This document shows, one piece after another, positions 45,501 to 55,912 of a DNA stretch of 64,000 bases; position 1 is the first letter of the stretch, and the number at the start of each line of letters is the position of its first letter. The DNA comes from Mytilus californianus (lineage: Eukaryota > Mollusca > Bivalvia > Mytilida > Mytilidae). The stretch covers positions 372,001 through 436,000 of the forward strand of contig NW_026262659.1 of NCBI RefSeq assembly GCF_021869535.1, given 5' to 3'. The position numbers and the translations under genes were made by a program. The notes beneath the pieces were generated by a model. The model ran no database searches, was not told where the DNA came from, and saw only the letters and a list, made by a program, of their open reading frames with translations.

Positions 45501-48500
45501 TGGCTTCAATATAACTTATTGAAGGGATAATTGTTTGACAGCTTGTTGTTATTTAAATAAAAGAAAACGTGTTTTTTCTACTTTTTATTGATGTACACAA
45601 GCTAAAGACCAAGCCGTACATTTATGTACCCAGAGGATTAGACTAACTGAGACACTTCAAAGTATCTGAAATATGCTGCTTCTGTTTTATTAAACCCAAT
45701 TATGACCGAAATATCTTTGTGAAATAGATTGCCACAATTATAAACTAAAATGCCCAAACGGACATGCCCAAAGCCCCAAACGGACATTTTTATCGATCGA
45801 TAGTTGGTAAAAATTGAAATGACCGTTTCATGAAAATGCCTTGAATAACAAAATGTGGCACACCAATTCTATTTGACCGTTTGAGGATGAGAGCAGCCGG
45901 TCTTTTTATGAAAGTTTCGGTCAAGTCCGGAATATATGACCGTTTTGGAAGCCCTGGTTAAGAACCCATGTTTTTGGCATATAATTGGGTTTTCCTTTGA
46001 ATTAATTGGGTTATTGAACCCTGCAATGGGCAATTGCATTGGGTTTTTAATTATTTTTATTGCGTGATCACGCAAATACGCAGCTTATCTGGAGCTCTGA
46101 TATCATATTGTATACATGTAATGATGTTTATAAAACAATAAGATCATGATGATATATAATAATCATGTACATGATGTATATATAATACCCTTTTCATTGA
46201 AACTCAAGCACTGTCAATATGGAAGTTTTTTAAATGGAATCCAGCATTGGTATCAATAACGTATTCATACAAATACAGAATAGATTTGTTACTACAATAT
46301 GGTAAAAGGTAAGGAAATATCAAAATTCTTTTCGATTCTAGATTAATAATCTAGAAGGAAAATATGTTTAGTTTCCAATGTTGACATGTGCATGTTTTAT
46401 TCTTTTGGAACAATGCTTTCCATGGGATCAACTGAACTTGGCGACCACAATACTTGTATACTAGTATTGTCAACAATACTTGTATATAATTAATGAACAA
46501 GTATTGTACAAAAAATTTTAAAAATCAAAAATTTAATAAACAATACTATGACAATCCTATTTAGGGTTTGTTATTATTCATTGATGTGTCTGATTAACAA
46601 CTTGTTTTTTTTTTTTTTGTTCTGATGCATTTAGGCAGATATAAAAATTGAGACTATGTTGCTTTATACTTTTATTCATTCATGATAACAAAAACGAATT
46701 CTAGACAATTCGGCACCCAGACCAATCGGCACCCGAGAAAGACACTTTGGCACCCAGACAAATCGGCACCTAGAAAAATCGGCACCTAACATAGACAAAT
46801 CGGCACCTCATAAACATAAAATCAATTATTAATTTCTTGATCAAAATATAATGAACCAAAAATCTAAATTTACTGGGAGTGATATAGATATGTGGGCATG
46901 ACCTCAATTTGCAAGTTTAGTGTTAATATAGCAATAATTTTCGACTGTTTTTACAAATAACCAATTTGATTCCTGCACTATTTATGACATATTGTATATG
47001 GTATCTTCGATGAAGTATCTTATGAAGTGGTTTATTCTTTTTGTTGTTTATTTGTGAAGAGTGTATTGCATCTTAGTCATTTGGGTAGCTGTCTTATTTG
47101 TGTGTATTCTTTTTCCATATGCATGAAAATTGATTTCATAGATTTCACCATTCATGTACTAGTTTTAATGTAATGCATAGTTCTATTCCGATAGTATTCT
47201 AAATCAATAAAACACATGTAGCATATTTATAATATTTTTTTTATTTATTATAATTATATTCATAACAGTTTATAGACACGTTAACAGCACAAGATTTGCA
47301 TCAAAGGTGAACACATGATAGTAATGAAACATTTTAATTCTGTAAATATAACATATAACATATATACAGGCAGCACTATAAGTTTTAACAAAGTCTCTTT
47401 GGTGGTGTTCCGTACACACTGGCACATTCCTTTAGCAGTCTGGAGGTGGAGATGCTGTTGCTACAATACTGGTCCCACAGTCTAAACACTTTTGACCTCC
47501 ATTGAGAAATTATCAAATTTCATTATAAACTTACATAAAATACTGATTAATGCATAACTACAATTAATCATGATTCAATTAAATGATGTTTATTCAAACA
47601 CCATCATATTTAACAATCAATTAGGATTTAATTAAAATTTAATGATGTTTATTCAAACACCATCGTTTAGGATTTAATTAAAAAAAGACAATTATTTTTT
47701 CAAATTTTGTAATCCATATTTTATTTACGGATTTTAATATTTCTGGAACAATTCTTTTATTTTTCTTAATATTTATAGATTATCGTTGGTTATCTCAACG
47801 AGAATGATTTTCTCGCTTGAGCCGGTACGGCGAAAGTGAGAAAAGCAATCAAGTTGGGCTGACCAATGATAATCTGTTTATTGCTGTTTTACCTATGACG
47901 ACGTTGTTAATTTTATTGACAACGGGCAACGTGGGCCCTTAGTTTCTAGCGATAATTTTTCAAATCACTCGACTCCACTGAGAAAGAAAATGATCAGTCA
48001 GCAAGATCATAGGAAATTTTTTAAAATAGCGATAAAAATATATATATATAGAAAAAAAAATGAGGTGCCGAATTGTCTTGGTCCCGAAATGTCCAAAACG
48101 GATGCCGAAATGTCTTCGGAACTGGGTGCCGATTTGTCTGGGTGCCGAAATGTCTTGTTACCAACAAAAACTATACTAACAGTATAATAGTCCCAGAATT
48201 AATACACAATAAATTACACATATTTTTCAAATCATTACCAGTGATAACATTACTTTTGAATAAAGGCAGTAATAATTATACTCTCTTTCAATGTATTTAT
48301 ATTTTATATAAACAATACTATGACAATACTCGTATACAATACTTGTACATTAATTATATACGAGTATTATTGACAATACTAGTATACAAGTATTGTGGTC
48401 GCCAAGTTCAGTTGATCCTTTCCATGTAAAAGGCACCTGTTCATGGTGTGTAACTCATTCAAATTTTCCTTAATAGAGTTTAACGTTGTTGAGCTGAAAT

Positions 48501-48818
48501 TGCTGAGAACTCTGAATTCAAGGAATAGGGATTGACCTGCTTAATCATAGACTGACAATGTTTCCGCACAAAGCTTACCCAAATATAACCGCATTCCACA
48601 ACATTATGTTATTGTCTGTTGGAGCTCCACTAACACCAGCAGGTGGATCTTCTTGTAATCTGAAAATGAACAGTAAGAACCTTGTAAAAAAATATATAAA
48701 CAAAAACGGAAGCCATGTTTGATAACTGTTTTGAACTACTCAGTTCGTTTTAAAGGAGAATAGGGCTATAATACCTTTTAAAATCTCTCATTAATCGTCT
48801 TCTAGCAGGTGTTGACAT
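35404..48818 (-). CDS. UBE2A: RAD6-type ubiquitin-conjugating enzyme E2 with two alternative last exons
   Basis: Exons (minus strand): 48818-48775, 48659-48579, 41462-41347, 38140-38052, then either 36694-36530 (form a, 164 residues) or 35550-35404 (form b, 158 residues). Exons 1-4 encode 110 residues nearly matching vertebrate UBE2[36 protein letters not shown], then [15 protein letters not shown] with the active-site Cys at residue 88 and the HPN motif at 78-80. RAD6 with RAD18 monoubiquitinates PCNA at stalled forks and with RNF20/40-type ligases modifies histone H2B. Vertebrates have two genes (152 residues each); most invertebrates have one, so UBE2A or UBE2B is equally apt. Two introns are packed with minisatellites. 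Confidence 0.96.
36310..36315 (-). terminator. Poly(A) signal for UBE2A exon 5a
   Basis: AATAAA on the minus strand, 215 bases after the exon 5a stop. It supports exon 5a being a true terminal exon rather than a pseudo-exon. Confidence 0.5.
36530..36694 (-). CDS. UBE2A: UBE2A alternative last exon a, acidic tail
   Basis: Acceptor tgattttag, phase 0. Encodes [20 protein letters not shown] then [19 protein letters not shown] and the tail [15 protein letters not shown] before TAG at 36532-36530. The core aligns with exon b throughout; the acidic tail recalls the poly-Asp tail of yeast Rad6, which helps histone substrates. Intact splice site, frame and stop argue that it is functional. Confidence 0.93.
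   Translation of the reverse strand, partial: SLLHDPNPNSPANNEAAQLYRENRREYEKKVASIVQQSWQDDSDDEEDTTKELS
37126..38075 (-). repeat. Minisatellite made from the end of UBE2A exon 4 and its splice donor
   Basis: Read on the minus strand, each unit contains gccatatttacctctatacag followed by gtat or gtaa: the last codons of exon 4 (A-I-L-T-S-I-Q) plus the 5' splice site. Next to the exon (37866-38050) units are about 62 bp and include gtaaggttatacatatatat from the intron start. Farther on they shorten to 34 bp (about 22 copies). The authentic exon end is the first unit. Confidence 0.9.
38052..38140 (-). CDS. UBE2A: UBE2A exon 4, active-site cysteine
   Basis: Acceptor tttgtttcag, donor gtaagg. Encodes (V)[18 protein letters not shown] then [18 protein letters not shown] holds catalytic Cys88. 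Confidence 0.96.
38367..41335. repeat. Intron-3 minisatellite beside the exon 3 donor, split by an insertion
   Basis: From 41335 down to about 40560 are about 18 units of 42 bp (tgctctagagtatgtttgtg, cattaagacctaagaatatg). From 40560 to 39630 are longer 50-60-bp relatives containing catcctgaggatg. One further unit (gagtatgtttgtgcattaag) sits at 38367-38395, so the array once continued there and was split by about 1.2 kb of other DNA. Because 42 is divisible by 3, ORFs such as [14 protein letters not shown] repeat on the plus strand; they run against the gene and are not proteins. Confidence 0.88.
38396..39630. mobile_element. Possible insertion splitting the minisatellite
   Basis: Begins cagggctcacactacttc and ends with ctagcatgagccatg, a weak inverted match (cagggctca against catggctca on the other strand). 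Array units flank it on both sides, marking it as an insertion. The interior holds gacggatccagggacaggcc and a decayed 83-residue ORF at 38927-39178 with no recognisable domain. Confidence 0.5.
41347..41462 (-). CDS. UBE2A: UBE2A exon 3
   Basis: Acceptor ctgttttag, donor gtaagt. Encodes (G)[17 protein letters not shown] then [18 protein letters not shown] and HPN plus G. Near identity with vertebrate UBE2A over this stretch. Confidence 0.96.
41656..41985. mobile_element. Small inverted-repeat element with two internal hairpins
   Basis: Ends agttctcacaaaggctag and, inverted, aggttctcactaaggat. Internal perfect hairpins: catgagtcc/ggactcatg at 41677-41695 and ggactcaccagttt/aaactggtgagtcc at 41707-41745. 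Non-coding; within UBE2A intron 2. Confidence 0.6.
42524..42557. repeat. TA microsatellite
   Basis: Run of (TA)n directly before the left end of the next inverted-repeat element. Confidence 0.9.
44021..45956 (-). mobile_element. hAT transposon with transposase remnant, nested (1936 bp)
   Basis: Ends CAGGGCTTCCAAAA and TTTTGGAAGCCCTG, flanked by the perfect 8-bp duplication gttaagaa (44013-44020, 45957-45964). Terminal sequences match the elements at 23797 and 54629 in reverse orientation (ggaatatatgaccgttttgg at the right end). It carries a broken transposase that the other two lack, so it may be a deletion derivative of the parent element. Confidence 0.93.
44782..45152 (-). pseudogene. hAT transposase remnant (ZNF862-like), internally deleted
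   Basis: On the minus strand, ATG at 45152 opens [20 protein letters not shown] and continues to [14 protein letters not shown], matching the region before the DEST-type motif of ZNF862-like hAT proteins. It then jumps, with a change of frame at about 44978, to [20 protein letters not shown] followed by [16 protein letters not shown], the C-terminal dimerisation region, ending at TAA 44784-44782. The catalytic middle is missing, so it cannot be active. Family assignment is from memory of conserved motifs. Confidence 0.75.
46425..48418. mobile_element. DNA element with long inverted repeats and 8-bp duplication (1994 bp)
   Basis: Both ends read GGATCAACTGAACTTGGCGA inward, then ccacaatacttgtatactag; the inverted repeat runs about 100 bp with internal tattgt/acaata repeats. 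It is flanked by perfect 8-bp direct repeats tttccatg at 46417-46424 and 48419-48426. A GG-start terminus with 8-bp duplication fits Merlin- or hAT-type elements; without a transposase the superfamily is open. Confidence 0.88.
46692..48160. repeat. Inner inverted array of GGCACC motifs
   Basis: The left cluster agacaattcggcacccagac with several cggcacc repeats (46692-46808) is mirrored by gggtgccgaaatgtct (48060-48160). This looks like a second element with subterminal repeats nested inside the 46425 element; no target duplication was found. The interior is non-coding. Confidence 0.6.
48579..48659 (-). CDS. UBE2A: UBE2A exon 2
   Basis: Acceptor tcattttcag, donor gtaagc. Encodes (R)[17 protein letters not shown] then IMLWNAVIF plus GG. 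Near identical to the vertebrate protein. Confidence 0.96.
48775..48818 (-). CDS. UBE2A: UBE2A exon 1 (start codon)
   Basis: ATG at 48818-48816 begins [14 protein letters not shown] plus AG, then donor gtatta. Exactly the vertebrate N-terminus, so the start is secure. Confidence 0.95.
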
Positions 48819-49535
48819 TGTTATATGTTAATTTTTTTCACAAAAAAGTGCTTTTATCGCAGTATTTGATTGATATTTCCCTAATTAATGCGGAGAGACT
48901 TTTCTTGTTTATGACGTTCTCATACGGGTTCTTCACGTTTTTCGGTATTCTGAGGGGAAGGATAAGTCTGATGAAACGTAATGAAGATTCCGAATGAAAT
49001 AAGATCATGTGATAAATTCATTCGGTAAATCTCGGCAGATTCCGCTTTCGACTGTTGTCACGAAGTTTTGTTTTATATTTGATAAACCTAAGATCCCTGG
49101 TTCACTGATTAGCGAAGAGAACGTTTGGCCAGGATGCCAGGCTATGTTTTATTTCTCCACAATTTTAATTTATATTATATGCATTTTGTAAGAGACGTTT
49201 GTCTGTGACTTCTTTGTATTTAGCTTCCCGTCTATATAATATTAGGCGGTATAAGGGTCATTTTGAAATGAAAATATTGTTGTTTATTTTGTGTTGTGAA
49301 ATATTTTAAATGCTCATTTTTGAAAGATGACATTTTGTGGACGTCGCATGTGATGTTTTCGTAAGTTGCACTTTCAGTTTCTTGCCATATTTTTATGAAA
49401 CTTGTATATAATTACATGTTATAGCATAGATTTAAATCAGCAATGTCTGTGACTAGTTGAAAATCATCAGTGCGGATCAATTATTTTTAAAAGAGTTTTG
49501 CCCCTTGTATTTATGAATAATATGGAAAATCAAAC

Positions 49536-49582
49536 TCAATCTTATTAAAATAAGTTCACATCACTTATTTTAATAAGATTGA
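49536..49582. repeat. Perfect 20-bp hairpin
   Basis: tcaatcttattaaaataagt and its complement acttattttaataagattga, separated by tcacatc. It lies upstream of UBE2A and may be the core of a small foldback element. Confidence 0.85.
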
Positions 49583-49796
49583 ATCAAACTGTAAGTGCTC
49601 TCGTGTGCACACTGACTCAGGCTTGCCAGATCATTTGTAATGAATTCTTTTTTATCTCAAAGGCTTAATTATATCAGCAATGTCTCGGATAGCTAGGTTA
49701 ATTCTAAAATCAGTGCCACTCAATTTTTTAAAGAGTTATGCCCGTTAAATTAATTAACAATTTGGAAACATGTACAAGAATTCGTTCGGTCTTTAA

Positions 49797-49807
49797 TGCG
49801 CATGCGC
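49797..49807. promoter_or_regulatory. NRF1-like palindrome
   Basis: TGCGCATGCGC matches the NRF1 consensus. It lies 1 kb upstream of UBE2A and 0.5 kb before the candidate plus-strand exon at 50307, so it could serve a divergent promoter. Motif-only evidence. Confidence 0.4.
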
Positions 49808-50306
49808 TAGTAATTGTCCACAGACAGCGATTAATTTTACTATAGATTTGTATGGGCAAATAGTTTTTATACCCGTATTACTTTATATTAACTTTTGAAT
49901 TTCTTCTTCGCGCCGTTAAATAAAGTTTATTAAAAGTTTAAACTGTGTTATGATGTAAATTTTATGAAAATAAGATATTTTAAACATCCGTCACTTTTGA
50001 TTTAAAATTTGCTACCATAAATAGCGAAGTATAGCCCGTTTAATGTATACAGAGAAGGCATTGTTTTGCGAATCCCTGACATCTGTTTGCTTCAATAACA
50101 AATAGTATTCGTTATTTTCTTATTTTGGCGTCGATATTTTTATAATCTCCAAAGACAGGGAAATAAAATGATATTTTTGCCTAAAAATCAACTTTTGTAA
50201 TTCTCCCGTCTTTTTATGGTTGAAAATTGAAAATTCTTTAATTTGTCATGGAATAGAGAATTTTACACGCTTGGATACGAAGTCATCGGCAAACACTTAT
50301 TCTTTT

Positions 50307-50418
50307 ATGAATCAGTATGATTATATCCTTAAAGACTTTGATAACCACACTGTGTATCATCGCCACCGGAAATTGGGTACTAACGAAGCGGAGAGAAATG
50401 GAAAAAAAAGTAAACAAG
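50307..50418 (+). CDS. Candidate first coding exon, unidentified gene
   Basis: ATG at 50307 opens MNQYDYILKDFDNHTVYHRH then RKLGTNEAERNGKKSKQ plus G, followed by a good donor (gtaaga). The upstream frame stays open without an ATG. Codon content is less AT-biased than the surroundings and it follows a CpG-containing, NRF1-like promoter region. I do not recognise the protein. It ends in phase 1, which does not join directly to the exon at 60439, so at least one exon is missing or the two are unrelated. Confidence 0.35.
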
Positions 50419-50453
50419 GTAAGAATTCATTCAATTTAAAGCATTTCTACTGA

Positions 50454-53200
50454 TTTGACGAGGGTACCGCTTAAGAAATGATTTTCTGATATATAATTCT
50501 TTAAATTATTAGGCCGATAAGTACAAAATTAAGACAAGATTTTGTGTTATACTCAAGAACTTGCCACTTAGTACCTGAAAATTTCGAGGTCGATCGTCCT
50601 CTGTCGCCCCATTGGCAAGATATTCAACTGTTTTTCATTATTTTTCCAGACACTTTTTTAGATTATCATAGTGTGGCATCATATTTACTGAAATTTGTTG
50701 TCAAAATGATGGTTTTTAAAGAATATAGACCATAAAAAATAAAGTCTAGGGTACGGCAACTTGCTCATGTTAACAAATTTACTGTATGGCAACTTGTTTT
50801 CAACTGTATGGCAACTTGCTAATTTCAAAATATTTATTTGCCGTCTTTTTAAAGAAAATAAAGTATTAGGTTCAAATATCTAATTATGCATTTGATAAAA
50901 ATACAATTCGCTTGACACCATTTAAGATGTATACACTATATAAGGCTTGAACACAGTCCTATCACATCTTTTACATACCTGATGTATACAATATGAATAC
51001 GGCATATACAAAAGCTGGCAAATGTTGTAACTTTCGGAAATGCATGCCACTGTTTTTCTGACCTGTTGTTATGCCCTTGACGTAGCGTTAAATGTTACCC
51101 ATGTCCGTCCGACCCGTCTCTCCCGCCCGTCCAGAAAGTCCCAATAATTGGTTTCCGTTCTCTAACTTTAGTATGCCTTAACCAAATGTTTTAAACTTAC
51201 ACGAAATGCTTATCACCACAAAACACAGATCAAGTTATAAATTGGGTAGCGTCAATGTTACCGTTCTTGAGTTATGCCCTTTTATAAATGAAAAAAAGCT
51301 AAAGCTGTTTCTGTTCTCAAACTTTAGATTGCCTCAAGCAAATGTTTTAACCATACAACATTAGTCAGCATTTGCATAAAAGTGATGAACATTTCGGGGA
51401 TGGGTTGTGGGTGGAGGGAAGGAAGGAGGTAAGGGCAGGAGAATTTTTCAGCATTGAATATTTAGAACCATTAAGTGAAAAGTAAAATCACAAAAAATCT
51501 GAACTCCGAGGAAAATTCAAAAAGGAAAGTCCCCAATCAAATGGCAAAATCAAAAGTTCAAACACATCAAACGAATGGTTAACAACTGAATAAATTCTCT
51601 TTCAACTTTCAGATAAAATGAAATATAAATGAATTATCATTCTCTGCAAAAAAAATGTTGTATTGCTACACCACGGCACCATGTTAAGGGAGGTTTGAGT
51701 GCTCAAAAACATGTTTAACCCCGCCTCAATATATATGTGTCTGTCCCTGGTCAGGAACATGTAATATAGCGGCTGTCGTAAGTTGCTGTCTGACATATTT
51801 GTTTATGATTTTGTCATAAATCAGGCAATTTTGATACGGTATGGGTTTTGTTCATTGTGGAGTGTATAGTAACCAATAGTTGGTCAAATCTATTTCATTT
51901 GGACTTTGTTTGAAAGTCCTCTCAGTGAAAACCATTCCACGTCTCCTTTTTCAATTAATGTTATTGTCTTATTTGTAAAAGGCAGATAAAGCCAATATAT
52001 TAGAATAAAGAACATTAATTTTCTAAAAAAAAAAACTTCATCTCTATATAGTAAGAAATGAACAAGCTCGGTGGCTAACACTGTTTGAATTTAAAAAAAA
52101 TATTAACCTTAGATTAATCATTTTTGGAAAGAATGAAAGAAGAATCCGATACAAGGGATACAAATCCGGTTGTGGCTACGGCATAAACTATTTGTATAAA
52201 CTTTCTACTTGAGAATAAAGATGACCTTGTATGAAGTTTTTTTGGTTGTCATCTTAATATTATATACTTATTAATACAATTCACAAAAGCTAGCATCTTC
52301 GACTTGTAAGTTTAAAGAATTATAATGAAATAACATCTAATAAGGACAGGTTGAAATATTTTTGAATCCTGATGGTGCATACTCATAAATTCTTTTGGAA
52401 AAATCCACATAAATTTAAATGTTGATTTCATAGCGTTCATTTATTTATTTGCCCTCGTAAACAGTTTTGCAAAAATACCGAAATCGGTAAATTCTTATCG
52501 TGAACGAGTAAGTCGGGTACACCTTTTTACATTCAGGCGTGCTTAAGTTGCACTTTTTTCTTCTTATTAAGAAAAATGATTTTAATTTTAGCATCTATCT
52601 AAAGATTAGATTATTTACACACACACAAAAATAGGGCTTACTGTTGATTTTGAAACTCTATGAATTCACATTTATATTCAACCAAACAGATAGGCCGAGA
52701 CCCATTCCTTTATAAGTTTAAAAACAGGGAAGGTGTGTTTGAAAACAAATAATCACGTACTGCTATATCTGTTAAGGCAAATGCAAGTCTTACTTGTATT
52801 ATTTATATAATTTTAATTGGCACAATATCACATTAAAATTTACTGAGAAATATTATACATAGTAATCATGAAAATGTACTACTGTAACAATGAAAATTCG
52901 GACGAATACACTCCTTTTCACTACCCCTTCATCTACTCATTTAAGTTTAGGCCAAACAGCCTTAGCAACAGTCTTTTATTATTTTTCCCCTGTAAATAAA
53001 AAGATTGATTGAATTTACTTAAACTAAAAAAAAAAATACAATCTTATTTTCAATAAGAAACAAGAAAATTAATTCGAAACACAATTCATGATTTATTTTT
53101 CCTAATTTTCAATAAAAACAAAGTATTTACTTCACTTTTCTTTTAACAAATTATTCATTTCAGAAATTTAAAAAATAAACAATAAACAATGTTGAAGACC
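50454..53200. other. No gene recognised; dispersed repeats
   Basis: Contains short repeats atggcaacttg (50750-50830), a fragment with gtccgtccgacccgtctctc and gttatgccctttt (51060-51350), a copy of the aaatggcaaaatcaaaag repeat (51480-51590) and an end of the 145-bp family (52150-52200). Confidence 0.55.
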
Positions 53201-53204
53201 GTAC

Positions 53205-53640
53205 CTTGACCTATGATGGTTTACTTTTATAAATTGTGACTTGGATGGAGAGTTGTCTCATTGGCACTCATACCACATCTTCCTATATCTATTTAACCCA
53301 GCACATTCTTTATGTGTCTGTCCGAAGTCACGAGCCTGTAGTTTGGTGGTTGTCGTTGGTTCATCTCTATCATATTTGTTATTTTTCGTATATTGTTTTG
53401 TTATGAGTTAGGCCGTTAGTTTTCTTGTTGAATCCTTCCACAATTTTCATGTCGGGGCTTTTTATAGCCGACTATAAGGTACGATTTTTCGTTGTTGAAG
53501 GCCAAACGATAGCATATAATTTCTTACATACACTTTATTTGACCCTGGTGGATAGTTATATTATTTGCAATCATACAACATCTCCACTGTTTATATTTAA
53601 AAAAAACCAGCACCAACAAAAGATGAATGGTCGGTTTTTT
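53205..53640 (+). repeat. Dispersed bivalve-type repeat
   Basis: Starts ttgtgacttggatggagagt, then tgtctcattggcactcatac; continues to ggcattcgggg-like sequence around 53450. A reverse copy of the head lies at 54305-54365 and a decayed one at 2510-2560. The ORFs inside are not conserved proteins as far as I can tell. Confidence 0.6.
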
Positions 53641-54628
53641 TTTATTGAACTTTCAAAATTTCACCCTGACAACAAATAAGACAACAGTCGTTAGTATTAT
53701 AACGATATATGAATGTATTTATAAATACGAGGGTGTTCACATACTAAAACGTGCGAGCCAATCAGCTATTATATTAAAATGTAAGTGTGGTTGCGGTTGG
53801 TCGTGGGTGTGGTTTACCATATAAGAACGAGTAGCCTAGTCACGAATTATGCTCTCCTGTGTGGAGTGATAAAAGACGATAACATTGGCGCTGTTTGTAA
53901 CCAAAAGAATGTGGATGGAGATTGGAACGACAAAAAGGCTAAGGCGATACAATAAGATTAAGGTTAAACAGTATAGATCGCACCTAGCTAAGATGGAGCA
54001 CACAAATAATTTTCAACTGTTGCTACACAGGCTTATCCTTTTCCGCAGCTTTGCCCACGAACGTATATTTTTGCTTGTGACAGTTTTTTATACACCTACA
54101 CTTTTTTTTATTTCCTGCATTTTTTGTTGCAGAATAATCATTTTATTCTGTCTTGAACAAGATTATGTATCTACAAGCACATGATTTTCATTTTTGAAAT
54201 CTTGCCCCCCCCCCTTTTAAAGCGAAAGGTCGTCTATTTATCGCAATTTAAAATCTGCAACACCTATTAAAACTATAGATCAAATTACAATCTCAAGCTG
54301 TTTTTCATAGATATAAGAAGATGTGGTACGAGTGCGGCTGTGCCAATGAGACAATGAAGGAGTTACCTTCTCTTTACATTTAAGAACAGCTTTCAGAATA
54401 GTTATTTGATATTAAATGATAATGTTCTACACCAATGCAAAATGTATCCCAAGCTGCGGTAGGTCTTTTCACCACCGAACACCACCAAACACCCCAAAAA
54501 ATTTGTTTTTATCTTGTATCTTTATAAATGTGACCTAAATATATTATTTTAGTTATTAATTCAACAAATATTAAGCTTAATAGACCAAATATCTACATCG
54601 AACTTAATAGGAGAACACCACTGGAAAC

Positions 54629-55678
54629 CAAGGCTTCCAAAACGGTCATATATTCTGGACATTTGTATAATGTCCGGTAAAAGTCCGGCTGGGCAAAGCA
54701 CGAAACGGTCATCTACTTTTTAGATTTCAAGGCTTTCTTAAGAGACGGTCATTTTAACATAATTCGCGATCTTTTTGACCCAAACTTTTGCCTTTAACAG
54801 CCACACATTTCCGGTCATAAAAGTGACATGATCATTAAGTACTATCATAACAACCCCTACTTTAATACCTTCTCATTTTAATCAAGGCTAATTAGTTGTC
54901 GAACAGCTGAAATTTACCTGTTCAGGTGACAGGTAAACTATTTTGAACCGGACATTGATCGGTCTATTCAAAGTTATTTTCTTACATTTCACCGGTTTGC
55001 ATCTAATTAATTTAGTCAAAAAGATTTAAATTATCAGAAATACATTTACAAATAAGATTTGATGAAAAAATTAAAGAGGTGAAAATGAAAAATCGTCATA
55101 ACCACGTTGTTTGAACCAGAGACATGTCTCTGTTTGAACTAGTACACGTGTGCATGTGCGCAGGTGTGAAATTTAATTATGCACCCTAATTTTTTTCAAA
55201 AATGCTTAAATTGTCATTGATACCTTTATCTCACGTTTATTTCAAATATTTTCTTGGAAGAAATAACGTAGAATGAGCTACTTACACTCATTCATGCTTT
55301 GCAAACGTACACGGAATTTACGTATCCGTCTCTGGTCCATGTTTTACCATTGTCAAGATAACATCCGGTTTCAGATTTAAAAACGAAAGTAAAGTTTTGG
55401 ACAACGTTATTTTGCACAAATAAAGAGTCTAAGTCAGATATAAGTACGCTGATGTTGCACACTTCGGATGATGCACTGCCAATTTAACAGTTTACGTCAG
55501 AACTTCGAATTTGAATCAAAGAAAGTTTAATATCGTTTTTTTTTAAATATCAATCATTGGGATGGCCAACTCGGCAACTGATTACCATAATTGCCTTTTG
55601 TTTATTTAGTCTTAAGGGATTAAAATCGGGATAATATATAAAATGTCCGGCTGGCTAAAAATAATTTTGGAAGCCCTG
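54629..55678 (+). mobile_element. Non-autonomous hAT-type element, copy 2 (1050 bp)
   Basis: Same ends and interior as the element at 23797, same orientation. Flanks ctggaaac (54621-54628) and ctggacac (55679-55686) match at 7 of 8 bases, a slightly decayed duplication. No ORF. Confidence 0.9.
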
Positions 55679-55829
55679 CTGGACACCCCAAATATATATA
55701 TTTTTTTTCATTTTCTTTCTTCTTTAAAAAAAAGATGTACCAATAATAAGAAAAGAGACAAATATCAAAATCTAACCGATGAACAGAGATCGATCGAGTA
55801 TACCTTAACTGATTACTAATTATGAATAT

Positions 55830-55912
55830 ATTTGAATTTTATTTGAAATATATATATACACACACATTTGAATTTTATTTGAAATATATATATATACACA
55901 CACACACAATGT
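55830..55912. repeat. TA/CA microsatellite, duplicated
   Basis: Two tandem copies of tttgaattttatttgaaata followed by (ta)n(ca)n. Confidence 0.85.

Larger units (their letters stand above)
42560..46099. mobile_element. Inverted-repeat DNA element (3.5 kb) carrying a nested hAT
   Basis: Left end CAGAGCTCCAGATAAG, right end CTTATCTGGAGCTCTG, a perfect 16-bp inverted repeat. Six bases (atatca) are shared by both flanks, perhaps a decayed 8-bp duplication in the TA tract. Near both ends is the motif attgggtttt. The interior is mostly non-coding and is interrupted by a hAT at 44021-45956; without it the host is about 1.6 kb. Confidence 0.82.
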
